17,252 bases of DNA from Chromatiales bacterium (GTDB taxonomy: Bacteria > Pseudomonadota > Gammaproteobacteria > SZUA-140). Below the pieces are notes generated by a model that was not told where the DNA came from, did no database searches, and was given only the letters and a program-made list of their open reading frames with translations. The translations under genes were made by a program, and so were the position numbers. Below, piece by piece: positions 5,711-13,267 of this stretch (position 1 is its first letter; the number at the start of each line of letters is the position of its first letter). The stretch spans positions 1-17,252 of the forward strand of contig JAITWN010000071.1 of the NCBI GenBank assembly GCA_031285245.1. Reading direction: 5' to 3'.

Positions 5711-7690
5711 GTGCCAGACATGGAAGTAGGCAGCTCCGATACTGAAGATCTGTTGCTGCGCAAGCTCGGTGGCCGGCTGCTTGCGGGTAGCGGTTTTCAG
5801 GTGGTTTGCGATGAGATATTGAGTGTCGCCGTCGCAGCGACGCGCGCTGACGGCGGTAGCCTGGAGCTCTTCGGCGTGGATGGCACTACTCATGGCAATG
5901 GGGGGGCGCTGCGTTGGCGTGCTCTCAGCAATCAGCCTTGTGCTTCTCCCTTTCCTTCTCTGCTCGATTCACATTACGCCTCCTCTTCGCGTCATCGCGC
6001 TACGTTTGAGCGTGGTGAACGTATCGTGGTGCCAATGTTGCTCAAGGCTGGGACGTCGCTTGATGAAAATCAGCGCATGGCATTCATGGGGGCGGGCGTT
6101 GCCTCGTTGTTCTCAACCCCGATCAGAGCGCTATCTGGCGGCCGACTGCACGGGATCATCACTTTGTATTGGGAGGCGCCCCATCAACCGCTCAAGTGTG
6201 CGCTGCGCTGCATGGATGAGCTGGTGCGCCAGGGCGCGGCGATTCTTGGGTCCATGCAGTCTGCGGTAGCGGGCGCCCGGTCGATGAACGCGATGAGCGC
6301 AGCGTTGACGCCGCATTCCGAAGCTGCGTTACCTCGCAGCGAAGAGCGTTTACAGCGCGCATTACAGGCTGGCGAAGTGTTCGCTTACGAATGGATCTGT
6401 GGCGATGACACGCTGATTCGCAGCCCAAACTGCAGCGAGATTCTGGGCGCTGGCTGTGGCGCGATCGAGATTACCGGCCGGGACTGGAAGGAGCGGATTC
6501 ATGTCGATGATCGTGGCCTTTTCCAAGAGGCGATCGAAGCGCTGCGGCAGGGTAGTTCGCGTTCCTCGGTGATCTATCGCCATGTGCGCGAGGATGGCAC
6601 CGTAGCCTGGTTGCAGGAAAGCTGCGCCGGTGAGCGCGATGCAGAGGGACGTTTGCTGCGGGTGTATGGTCTGGTGCGTGATATTACTGCGCGCAAGCGC
6701 GCTGACGAGATGCAGCAACTGCTCATTCGCGAGTTCGATCATCGCGCGCGCAATATGCTGGCAACCATTCAGGCGATGATTTTACTGACGGCGCGCACGC
6801 AGACTGATGTTGGCGAATTCGTCATCTCCCTACAGAATCGCATACGCTCGATGGCGCGCGCCCATGCACTCATCGCCGGTTCGCAGTGGAGTGGTGCGAG
6901 TGTGCACAGCATCGTGCGCGATGAGCTCGATCCCTACGTTTGCGGTCGCGCCGGTGCGGCTTCGATCTGCGGTGAGGATGTAACGCTTACGCCAGGGGCG
7001 ACGATGGCGCTCGTGCTCGCCATGCACGAACTGGTGACGAATGCGGCGAAAGACGGTGCGCTGTCTGTTGCTGAAGGGTGCGTGCATGTGGCGATTTCAC
7101 GCGACGCCGAGGGCGCGCTGGTGATCGAATGGCAGGAGAGCGGCGGCCCCGAGTTGATACCGCCGCGGCGGCGTGGCTTTGGCTCTCAGCTCATAGAGAG
7201 CAGCATTCGCAGCGAAGTCGGTGGTTCAACGCAAGTGCATTATTTGAAGACGGGCTTGGAATGCACGATCACTATCCCAGGCAATCAGATCGTTGCGCGC
7301 AGCCGTCATTTAGGCCCCAATGTCAGAGAGGGCGAGGAGGCGGCGGAGCCCGTGATCCTGCTTGTGGGCGCACCTGACGAAGGTGAGCAGGAAACCGTGC
7401 AGAGGCTGGAATCCTTCGGCTATCAGGTGCAATCGGTCGATGACCGCGATGAGGCGGTGCGCGCTGCGAACCAAGGGAAGTTCGCTGCTGCTATCCTCGA
7501 CATCAACTTTGGAGAAAAGGAGATTTTCTCCCTCGTTGATATTCTGGCCGGCCGAGATATTCCGCTCGCTTTCGTCGTTGATCGTCAGTTGTTCAACCCG
7601 CCACCGCGCTATCGCCATTGCCCGGTGCTAACAAAACCGCTGCGCGCGGATTCCGTTCGGCGCGTGCTGCCTAAAAATCCCTCACCCTAA
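5711..7690 (+). CDS. Hybrid HWE-family histidine kinase: GAF, PAS, HWE kinase, degenerate receiver
   Basis: This 659-residue protein has no signal peptide or membrane segment, so it is a cytoplasmic sensor kinase. Residues about 20-190 look like a GAF domain (VAATRADGGSLELFG, FSTPI, GIITLYWE). Residues 210-330 form a PAS fold ending with LLRVYGLVRDITARKRADE. The kinase core (335-525) is of HWE type: phosphoacceptor His344 in REFDHRARNMLATIQAM, N-box MHELVTNAAKDGALS (438-452), WQES (474-477) and RRGFGSQLI (487-495). The C-terminus (547-655) is receiver-like with ILDINF (Asp597) and TKP (Lys642), but the acidic pair is replaced by GAP and the Thr/Ser position by Val, so phosphorylation there is doubtful. 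An in-frame TGA at 5690 limits the start to GTG 5711 or ATG 5720; neither has a clear ribosome-binding site. The likely partner is the regulator encoded convergently 28 bp away. Confidence 0.9.
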   Translation: MPDMEVGSSDTEDLLLRKLGGRLLAGSGFQVVCDEILSVAVAATRADGGSLELFGVDGTTHGNGGALRWRALSNQPCASPFPSLLDSHYASSSRHRATFERGERIVVPMLLKAGTSLDENQRMAFMGAGVASLFSTPIRALSGGRLHGIITLYWEAPHQPLKCALRCMDELVRQGAAILGSMQSAVAGARSMNAMSAALTPHSEAALPRSEERLQRALQAGEVFAYEWICGDDTLIRSPNCSEILGAGCGAIEITGRDWKERIHVDDRGLFQEAIEALRQGSSRSSVIYRHVREDGTVAWLQESCAGERDAEGRLLRVYGLVRDITARKRADEMQQLLIREFDHRARNMLATIQAMILLTARTQTDVGEFVISLQNRIRSMARAHALIAGSQWSGASVHSIVRDELDPYVCGRAGAASICGEDVTLTPGATMALVLAMHELVTNAAKDGALSVAEGCVHVAISRDAEGALVIEWQESGGPELIPPRRRGFGSQLIESSIRSEVGGSTQVHYLKTGLECTITIPGNQIVARSRHLGPNVREGEEAAEPVILLVGAPDEGEQETVQRLESFGYQVQSVDDRDEAVRAANQGKFAAAILDINFGEKEIFSLVDILAGRDIPLAFVVDRQLFNPPPRYRHCPVLTKPLRADSVRRVLPKNPSP

Positions 7691-7718
7691 AATGCATCCC
7701 CCTTGAGCGTTTTCGGGC

Positions 7719-8063
7719 TTATAGTCCGCGTACGGTTGCGATCAGCTTCTGGCCTGCGAACGGTTTGATGATGAGGGGCGCGTCGTGAAAGCGCTCTGGC
7801 AGATAGTCGCGCTCATAACCGGTGACGAATGCGAAGGGAATTGAGCGCGATAAGAGTTCAGCAGCAATTTCTTCGGTGGATTCGCCATGTAAATTGATAT
7901 CGAGCAGCGCGCAATCAATCGGTAGATTCGCGATCATTTGCAGCGCTTCAGCGCTGTGACCAGTCGGACCGATCGGTGTCATGCCCGATTCGCGCAGTAT
8001 GGTGCCGATTTCCAGAGCGAGAAAAGCTTCATCTTCGACGACAAGAACACGCTTCCCTGGCAT
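7719..8063 (-). CDS. Single-domain response regulator (HWE/HisKA2-associated type)
   Basis: The 114-residue protein is one CheY-like receiver with no output domain. All key residues are present: Glu10-Asp11 in VLVVEDE, phosphoacceptor Asp55 in ALLDINL, Thr81 in FVTGYE and Lys100 in IIKPF. The FVTGY and LDINL wording is typical of the stand-alone receivers found beside HWE kinases. ATG 8063 is chosen because GGAGG precedes it by 5 bases; the frame continues upstream to 8117, but the extra cysteine-rich 18 residues do not look like a receiver. It faces the HWE kinase tail to tail and lies 85 bp after the beta-barrel gene on the same strand. Possible roles are phosphate sink, relay element or protein-interaction switch. 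Confidence 0.92.
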   Translation of the reverse strand: MPGKRVLVVEDEAFLALEIGTILRESGMTPIGPTGHSAEALQMIANLPIDCALLDINLHGESTEEIAAELLSRSIPFAFVTGYERDYLPERFHDAPLIIKPFAGQKLIATVRGL

Positions 8064-8148
8064 TGCTTCCTCCCGGAGGGTACATCGATTGCAGCGGCAT
8101 GCGACATCGCGCGGCATAAATAGCTATGCGCTAGCCATGCTCCCATGA

Positions 8149-8715
8149 TTAGAAGTCCAATCGTAACCCTAGCTTGGCGGCATCTATATCTGTGGTGACC
8201 CTTACAGGGGATGCTTCAAACATAATCTCGTAGCGCACGTACTCAAACGCGAACCTAAGCATACGGGTGATGCGAAAGTCGATGCCCGCACCATAGAACA
8301 TGTCACTGTCATCAAGCGTTTCGTGCAGACTGTCTGAGCGCTGGAGTTTGGCATTCCAAAACAGCATACCGCCGCGTGCATAGATTGCCATGACATTGCT
8401 CAGTGGCAATCGCAGCATGGCGCTCCCGGTCCAACCATCGACTTCAGCTTCGATCTGCGCCGCACCGATATGTCCGAAATTGATGGCGCTCGCTTCGATG
8501 CCGAAATAGCGTGAAAAATTCACACCAATGAGCCCTTCGAGGAGATCGTATTCATTACTGAATTTCGAATCGGGTGTTTTGTAATAGCCGTAATTGGCGC
8601 CTAGATAAAAGTGGGGAGCAGCATTGCTGCTCCCCGGGTTGTCATTGGATTTGGCGAGCAATGGCATGGCGCTCATGCCGAGCAGTGCGAATGCAATCAC
8701 GATTCTCGCCGGCAT
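8149..8715 (-). CDS. Outer-membrane beta-barrel protein (OmpA-like/OmpW-like small barrel)
   Basis: The 188-residue protein starts with a signal peptide (ARIVIAFALLGMSAMPLLA, likely cleavage after Ala21). Alternating hydrophobic/aromatic strands follow: PHFYLGANYGYY, LLEGLIGVNFSRYFGIEASA, GWTGSAMLRLPL, MAIYARGGMLFWNAKL, FYGAGIDFRITRMLRFAFEYVRYE. It ends LGLRLDF with a terminal Phe, the signal recognised by the BAM machinery. The pattern fits an 8-stranded barrel, but the exact family is unclear. ATG 8715 follows AAGGAGAAGG. A short hairpin, GGCTC/GAGCC (8728-8741), lies just before the ribosome-binding site. It lies 47 bp after the DUF883 gene and is probably cotranscribed. Confidence 0.82.
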   Translation of the reverse strand: MPARIVIAFALLGMSAMPLLAKSNDNPGSSNAAPHFYLGANYGYYKTPDSKFSNEYDLLEGLIGVNFSRYFGIEASAINFGHIGAAQIEAEVDGWTGSAMLRLPLSNVMAIYARGGMLFWNAKLQRSDSLHETLDDSDMFYGAGIDFRITRMLRFAFEYVRYEIMFEASPVRVTTDIDAAKLGLRLDF

Positions 8716-8762
8716 GTCCTTCTCCTTGGCTCATCAGAGCCGGCATTTGAATGATTGTTTGA

Positions 8763-9092
8763 TTACTGGAATCTGCGCCCGCGAAACCAGCGATGACTAT
8801 GGTGATGATGCTCGCGGTGGTTTTCGATGCCACGACCGCTCAGTAGGCCGAAGATGAATCCGAGCGCCACCGAGCCGCCTACTGCCATCCATGGATGTTC
8901 GCCGACGCTGCCTTTGACGTGACCCATGACTCGGTGCGCTTCATGGTCGATTTTTTCCACGCCGTCTTGCAGGCGGCGCTCCAGGCGCTCGCCTTGCACG
9001 GCAATGCGATCCACGCCGTCATGCAGATATCCTGCCGCGCGATGCGAAATATGGGTGTTGGTGGCTTTCTTCTTTCTGATGCCTCTTACCAT
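8763..9092 (-). CDS. DUF883/ElaB-YqjD-like membrane-anchored protein with His-rich tail
   Basis: The 109-residue protein has a charged helical N-terminal half (DGVDRIAVQGERLERRLQDG, then VEKIDHEAHRVMGHVKGSV), then the hallmark GEHPWMAVGGSVALGF (64-79) and a single membrane helix ending GLLSGRG. This layout is typical of DUF883 proteins such as ElaB and YqjD, tail-anchored inner-membrane proteins reported to bind ribosomes in stationary phase. Unusually, the C-terminus continues as a His/Arg tail, HREHHHHSHRWFRGRR (92-107), which could bind metal or simply be basic. ATG 9092 is chosen over 9107 because GAGGAG precedes it by 7-8 bases. It is the first gene behind a candidate sigma54 promoter. 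Confidence 0.75.
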   Translation of the reverse strand: MVRGIRKKKATNTHISHRAAGYLHDGVDRIAVQGERLERRLQDGVEKIDHEAHRVMGHVKGSVGEHPWMAVGGSVALGFIFGLLSGRGIENHREHHHHSHRWFRGRRFQ

Positions 9093-9164
9093 GGATTGTC
9101 TCCTCATTCATTCGAGCCGCCGACAAAAGGTCGGTCCCTGACGCATGGTACTGATATATTGCAG

Positions 9165-9180
9165 TGCAGCTTGAATGCCA
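9165..9180 (-). promoter_or_regulatory. Candidate sigma54 (-24/-12) promoter
   Basis: The minus strand reads TGGCATTCAAGCTGCA (9180-9165). The GG and GC are exactly 10 bases apart, and TGGCA(T) and TGCA match the -24/-12 consensus TGGCAY-N5-TTGCW except for one T-to-C change. Transcription would start near 9154, leaving about 60 bases of leader before the DUF883 ATG, which has a good ribosome-binding site. The gene immediately upstream encodes an NtrC-type activator, the class that sigma54 promoters require. Confidence 0.6.
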
Positions 9181-9219
9181 GAATCAGATTGTCCATGTAG
9201 ACAGCAGCTTGCAGGTCCG

Positions 9220-9246
9220 GTGCGTAAATGCGCGCACTCTTGTGCG
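9220..9246. promoter_or_regulatory. Overlapping dyads, possible activator site
   Basis: GTGCG (9220-9224), CGCAC (9233-9237) and GTGCG (9242-9246) make two overlapping inverted repeats, with CGCAC-TCTT-GTGCG as the tightest. They lie about 40-65 bp upstream of the candidate -24 element, a plausible place for an enhancer-binding site, and just after the activator gene. They could instead be a hairpin ending that transcript, although no T-run follows on the minus strand. Confidence 0.4.
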
Positions 9247-9274
9247 GGCTAGGGTGCCCAGGTGATTGCTCGCA

Positions 9275-10744
9275 TCACCCATCGACCGGGTTCTGATCGC
9301 TGCCGTCGCTGCCAGAGCTAACGTCGCTAGTATCGTTGGTGATGCCGTATTTTTTGATGCGATATCGCAATGTATCGCGCGTTGTGTCCAATATTCGTGC
9401 GGTAGCGGCGACGTTGTAATGCTGGCGCTCCAGCATGGCGAGAATGATTGCGCGATCCATCGCTTCAAGGCTCATGCTGCCGTCGAGCGCAAGTCTGATC
9501 CAGCCGGTGTCGGCAGCGACAGATGGGCCTTCACTCGCTGTGACTGCACCCTCGATCTGTTCTCCATAGGCGTCGGCAGCTTCAAGCTGTAGCCACTTCA
9601 GTGGCAGCTCATCGTTTTGTGCAAACATCACGCAGCGTTCGATGACGTTACGCAGTTCACGCACGTTACCGCTCCATTTATGCGCGCGCAAACGCTCCCA
9701 CACCGCCTCGGGTACAAAGCGCACGCTGCGTCCTGCCTTGGCGTTGAATTCATGGATCAGCATCGGCACCAGGATGTCGAGATCTTCGAGGCGCTCGCGT
9801 AGCGGCGGCAGATGCAGATGAAAGACGCTGAGGCGATGATAGAGGTCTTCGCGAAAAGTGCCGCTGCGGATACCGAGCGCGAGATCGCGATTGCTGGCGG
9901 CAATCACCTGCACATCAACCGCAATTTCGTGCTCACCGCCGACGCGCCGGAAACTCTGCTCTTCTATCGCTTTGAGGGTTTTAGTCTGCAGATCAAGCGG
10001 CATTTCACCGATTTCATCGAGAAACAGTGTGCCGCCATCGGCTTGTTCCATCAGGCCGCGGCGACGTCCCTTGGCGCCGGTGAAAGATCCAGCTTCATGG
10101 CCGAAGAGTTCGGACTCCATCAGATCCTTGGGCAGCGCTGAACAGTTGACCTCGATCAGTGGGCCTTGGCTGCGGGTGCCGCTGTGATGAAGAATACGCG
10201 CGGCAACACCTTTGCCAGTGCCGGTTTCGCCAGTGATGGTGAGTGTGCGAAAAGGCGCCGTGCTAAGGCGCGTTAGTAATTCGCGCACTTCGCGCGCGGC
10301 TTGGCTGCTGCCGACGAAGCTTTCAGGACTATAGCGTTGACTCGCCTGCACGGTTTCATCATGCAGGCGCCGGTTCGCGCGCGCGCTTCGTGCGGCGCCA
10401 GTCACCACCAGATCGAGGCGGCTGAAATCCACCGGCTTTTCGAGAAAATCGAAAGCGCCGAGCTGCAGTGCCCGCACCGAATCGGCGACCGTGCCGTAGC
10501 CAGTCAGAAAGATCCATTCGCTGTCGCCAACACCGAGCTCATCGAGCAGATCGAGCGCATTGCCATCGGGCAGGCTCATATCGGAGACGACGACCAGTGG
10601 CGCGATGTCTTGCTCGCCGAGCAGGCGGCGTGCTTCCTTGAGTGTTGTCGCCGTGATCACGCGCCAGCGATCACGGCGGAAGTGACGTTCGATTTCCTGC
10701 GCCAGCAGCGCTTCATCTTCAATGACTAGCAGCGTCCTCAACAT
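9275..10744 (-). CDS. NtrC-family sigma54-dependent response regulator
   Basis: The 489-residue protein has the three NtrC-type modules. The receiver (1-120) has Glu9-Asp10, phosphoacceptor Asp55 in VVSDMSLPDG, Thr81 and Lys103. The AAA+ domain (about 143-375) has Walker A GETGTGKG (172-179), the sigma54-contact loop GSFTGA (219-224) and Walker B GTLFLDE (238-244), then FREDLYHRL with putative Arg fingers and WSGNVRELRN. The Fis-type helix-turn-helix is at 441-468 (NVAATARILDTTRDTLRYRI). The loop has Ser where most members have Ala; PilR has the same variant. ATG 10744 starts directly before LLVIEDE; an upstream extension overlaps the kinase gene and has no receiver similarity. The gene overlaps the end of the histidine kinase gene by 26 bp, implying cotranslation. 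Confidence 0.95.
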   Translation of the reverse strand: MLRTLLVIEDEALLAQEIERHFRRDRWRVITATTLKEARRLLGEQDIAPLVVVSDMSLPDGNALDLLDELGVGDSEWIFLTGYGTVADSVRALQLGAFDFLEKPVDFSRLDLVVTGAARSARANRRLHDETVQASQRYSPESFVGSSQAAREVRELLTRLSTAPFRTLTITGETGTGKGVAARILHHSGTRSQGPLIEVNCSALPKDLMESELFGHEAGSFTGAKGRRRGLMEQADGGTLFLDEIGEMPLDLQTKTLKAIEEQSFRRVGGEHEIAVDVQVIAASNRDLALGIRSGTFREDLYHRLSVFHLHLPPLRERLEDLDILVPMLIHEFNAKAGRSVRFVPEAVWERLRAHKWSGNVRELRNVIERCVMFAQNDELPLKWLQLEAADAYGEQIEGAVTASEGPSVAADTGWIRLALDGSMSLEAMDRAIILAMLERQHYNVAATARILDTTRDTLRYRIKKYGITNDTSDVSSGSDGSDQNPVDG

Positions 10745-12251
10745 AGTGAGATCTTCCCTGTGGCAGTTCGAGGATGATGCGGGCCCCTCGAGACGTCCTG
10801 TTCTCAAGGCGCAAACTACCTCCGATATCACTGACGAAACGACGCACCATGATCAAACCAAGACCCGTGCCGCCGCGACGCCAGGAGCCGAATGCCCGCA
10901 CGCCGTTCTGCAACATCTCCGGGGGAAACCCCGGGCCGTCATCTTCCACCAGCAACTGCGCGCAGTCGCCGTTATCCTTGATGGTCAGTCTTATCCGTCC
11001 AGCGTTTTCTCCGATGATCTGGGCCGCGTTCAAAATGAGATTAAGTAGGCATTGCCGGAACTGCGCTTCAGGCAGGCGGCACACCAGCTCATCGGGTGCA
11101 TCGATATCGATGTCGATACGCTCATTGATCTGATAACGCACCAGCGTGCGCAGTTCGCGCAGCACAGCCACGATGTCGACATTGGAAAGCGGCTCAGGCG
11201 TCTGGCGCGCGCCTTCGAGCAGCATATTGAGCTGCTGGTTGATGCGCCGGATTTCGATCAGAATGAGATCGACGCGATCGATCAGTTCCGGATCACTGAG
11301 ATCACGGCGCAGATTCTGTAGCGCCATGTGCGTTGCGGTGAGTGGATTGCGCAGCTCATGCGCGACGCTCGCTGCGATCTCACCCACCGCGCCAAGGCGC
11401 TCGGCCTGCGCCACACGCTGCTGCTGTTTGAGCAGAATGCGCGTTGCTTGTTGCACGGAAGTGGTGAGCGTGTCTTCGCGCCGCTGATGAGATTGCTCCA
11501 GCGTCACCAGGCGATTCACCATGCGGTTATAGTTCTCAAATAGCGGCAGCAGCATGGGATCTACGCCCTTGGTCGGCGCGCAGGTGTAGTCCTGTTCAGA
11601 CATCAGCGTCATCAGGTTACCGAGCGTATCGATCGGCCTGATGATGTGGTGTCGAATGTGGCGGCCGAGCGGTATCAGCACCATCAGCAACCCGATCAGC
11701 AGACCGAGCGCGATATGCTGCTCGCGCCGTGCCGCCGCGCGTTTGTCGATCATGATCGTTTGCTGCGTATCGAATTCACTGGCAAGCGCTTTGCGCATCA
11801 GCAGTCTTGCGCTGTTAAGGTGCGTGACAGCAGCTGCGGGTTCGGCGCTACGGGAAAAGCGTGTCAATCCTTCCTGTGCTGCGGATATCAGTTCATGTGA
11901 GCGCGGGTTGAGATATCCATTCGAGTTGTTCAGTCGTCTCATCGCCTCATGGAGGGAGGCGAGCGCCGCCTGATCGGCGTTGCCCAGCGTCGCTTTATCG
12001 ATGATGTCTTGTATGCGCTGATCGGCGGATTCCAGCGCGCTGAGATAAGAGAGATGTCGTTCGAGAGGGTCGAGCTCGCGGTCGTGGCGCCAGGAGCTGT
12101 AGAGCAGTAATCCGAAAGCAAGCAGCAGCAGGAGCGCAATACCGCCCGTCAGCAGCCACACCGGCCGATGCAGCAAACCGGTCTTTGCTGAGCTGCCGGG
12201 CTGCGCATGGCGATCGAAAATCGTATTACCGAGTTGGCCGACGAGCCGCAT
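10719..12251 (-). CDS. Two-TM sensor histidine kinase, partner of the NtrC-type regulator
   Basis: The 510-residue protein has two membrane helices (about 31-51 and 179-197) flanking an all-helical periplasmic domain of about 125 residues, then a HAMP-like linker (198-250), a coiled coil, and a HisKA domain with His298 in AASVAHELRNPLTATH. The ATPase domain has N408 in NLILNAAQ, DDGPGF (437-442) and GTGLGL (461-466). The layout is that of NtrB/ZraS-like kinases paired with sigma54 activators. The periplasmic domain suggests an envelope signal, but the ligand cannot be told. ATG 12251 follows CGGAG at 5 bases. The 3' end overlaps the regulator gene. Confidence 0.93.
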   Translation of the reverse strand: MRLVGQLGNTIFDRHAQPGSSAKTGLLHRPVWLLTGGIALLLLLAFGLLLYSSWRHDRELDPLERHLSYLSALESADQRIQDIIDKATLGNADQAALASLHEAMRRLNNSNGYLNPRSHELISAAQEGLTRFSRSAEPAAAVTHLNSARLLMRKALASEFDTQQTIMIDKRAAARREQHIALGLLIGLLMVLIPLGRHIRHHIIRPIDTLGNLMTLMSEQDYTCAPTKGVDPMLLPLFENYNRMVNRLVTLEQSHQRREDTLTTSVQQATRILLKQQQRVAQAERLGAVGEIAASVAHELRNPLTATHMALQNLRRDLSDPELIDRVDLILIEIRRINQQLNMLLEGARQTPEPLSNVDIVAVLRELRTLVRYQINERIDIDIDAPDELVCRLPEAQFRQCLLNLILNAAQIIGENAGRIRLTIKDNGDCAQLLVEDDGPGFPPEMLQNGVRAFGSWRRGGTGLGLIMVRRFVSDIGGSLRLENRTSRGARIILELPQGRSHYVEDAASH

Positions 12252-12482
12252 GAAAACTCCGTCTGGCTTGGACTCCTTTGCATAAGGAGCGAAAAACGCT
12301 CCAACCGGTGGTGATGTTTACTGGTGTTTTATAGCTTTACAGCTGGCGCTTGAAGAATCGGGCGTTGCGCGATCAGTACTGCACGAGACAAGGCGAGATG
12401 GAGGCGTGAAGCCGGCCGGGGATTGCGATGAATCCATGAATATATATCAGGGCATCAATCATGCCTCCTTTGTACGGCTCCG
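12252..12482. other. Leader/intergenic stretch upstream of the kinase gene
   Basis: No convincing gene is seen. A short hairpin, GGAGCG-AAAAA-CGCTCC (12286-12302), lies 35 bp before the kinase start. On the minus strand AAAGGAGG is followed after one base by ATG and a 29-codon frame (MIDALIYIHGF...), but the spacing is too short for normal initiation. No strong promoter is visible. Confidence 0.4.
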
Positions 12483-12567
12483 ACCAGCCGGCGAGCTACG
12501 TAACTGGGTTACGTAGTTGCGGGCGAGTGAGCGTGCTGCGCCGTGAGGCGGCTGTGAAACGGCTGGT
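12483..12567. other. Multi-helix inverted-repeat region, possible structured RNA or repeat
   Basis: ACCAGCCG (12483-12490) pairs with CGGCTGGT (12560-12567). Inside it CTACGTAAC-TGG-GTTACGTAG (12496-12516) is a perfect 9-bp hairpin, and GCCG/CGGC (12540-12552) forms a small one. AGCTAC (12494-12499) could instead pair with GTAGCT (12566-12571), giving two mutually exclusive folds. On the minus strand this lies in the far leader of the kinase operon; on the plus strand it would be a free-standing RNA. Confidence 0.45.
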
Positions 12568-12572
12568 AGCTA

Positions 12573-12619
12573 GAGGTTGCAGTCGGGGTGTCGCCTGACG
12601 AGACCCCGACTGCAACCTC
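12573..12619. repeat. 17-bp perfect inverted repeat (long hairpin)
   Basis: GAGGTTGCAGTCGGGGT (12573-12589) is exactly mirrored by ACCCCGACTGCAACCTC (12603-12619). After a G·G mismatch, three more pairs leave a 5-base loop. It is 43 bp past the wrbA stop on the minus strand. A TTTTTT run (12638-12643) follows on the plus strand but 18 bases away, and none follows on the minus strand, so it is not a standard intrinsic terminator. A REP-like element is possible. Confidence 0.8.
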
Positions 12620-12661
12620 GGGGATCGTTGGGTTCAGTTTTTTAGGCCCGTTTGTAGACGG

Positions 12662-13267
12662 CTAGAACGCTCCACCGGGGGCAAGTCTGGTAGCGGCAAT
12701 CGCTACACGCTTGCCGAGCGCGCGGCACAGGCGTTTTTCCTCGTCGCTGAGCGGCTGCGCATCATTCGCGCCGGCGAAGTGGCTCGCGCCATAAGGGGTG
12801 CCACCAGTGCGCGTGGTGAGAAGGTCCGCTTCACGGTAGGTCAAGCCGACCGGCAGCATGCCGTGATGCAGCAGCGGCAGCATCATGGAAAGTAGCGTGC
12901 TCTCCTGACCGCCGTGCAGACTGGCCGACGAGGTGAAGACGCCAGCCGGACGGCCAGCCAATGCCCCAGACAGCCACAGCTCACTCGTGCCATCGAGAAA
13001 ATATTTCATGGCCGCGGCCATATTGCCAAAGCGCGTCGGACTGCCGAGCAGCAGACCATCGCACTGCGCGAGATCTTCGGTGCAGGCGTAGGGCGCGCCG
13101 GTGGCAGGAATGTCATCGCTGATCGCTTCGCAGACCGTAGATACCGCCGGCACCGTGCGCACGCGCGCACGGCAATCAGGCACTTCTTCGACGCCGCGCG
13201 CGATCATGTCGGCCATGCTTGCCACTGCGCCGGCGCGGCTGTAATAGAGCACCAATACTTCCGTCAT
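12662..13267 (-). CDS. wrbA: NAD(P)H:quinone oxidoreductase, WrbA-type flavodoxin-like
   Basis: WrbA-type enzymes use FMN to carry out two-electron reduction of quinones, avoiding radical formation. The 201-residue protein has the FMN-binding start VLVLYYSRAGAVASMA, the flavin contact GSPTRFGNMAAAMKYFLD (75-92), SSASLHGGQESTLLSMM (113-129) and GGTPYGASHFAG (155-166), all characteristic. Its ATG (13267-13265) overlaps the TGA of the arsC-like gene in ATGA, so the two are translationally coupled, with wrbA second. The pairing suggests a shared thiol/quinone stress role, which is inference. Confidence 0.93.
   Translation of the reverse strand: MTEVLVLYYSRAGAVASMADMIARGVEEVPDCRARVRTVPAVSTVCEAISDDIPATGAPYACTEDLAQCDGLLLGSPTRFGNMAAAMKYFLDGTSELWLSGALAGRPAGVFTSSASLHGGQESTLLSMMLPLLHHGMLPVGLTYREADLLTTRTGGTPYGASHFAGANDAQPLSDEEKRLCRALGKRVAIAATRLAPGGAF

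Noticed and set aside
8122..8137. Second sigma54-like match, TGGCTAGCGCATAGCT (minus), upstream of the response regulator gene
   Set aside because: GG/GC spacing is right, but the -12 part reads TAGCT instead of TTGCW and the -24 part is TGGCTA. It is also largely palindromic, so the match may be chance.
12287..12304. Sigma54-like TGGAGCGTTTTTCGCT (minus) before the sensor kinase gene
   Set aside because: The spacing fits, but both elements deviate (TGGAGC, TCGCT), and the sequence is explained by the GGAGCG/CGCTCC hairpin.
12377..12466. 29-codon minus-strand frame MIDALIYIHGF... behind AAAGGAGG, slightly like the start of a YqiA-type esterase
   Set aside because: The ribosome-binding site is one base from the ATG, the frame stops quickly and no esterase motif follows. 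Probably chance.
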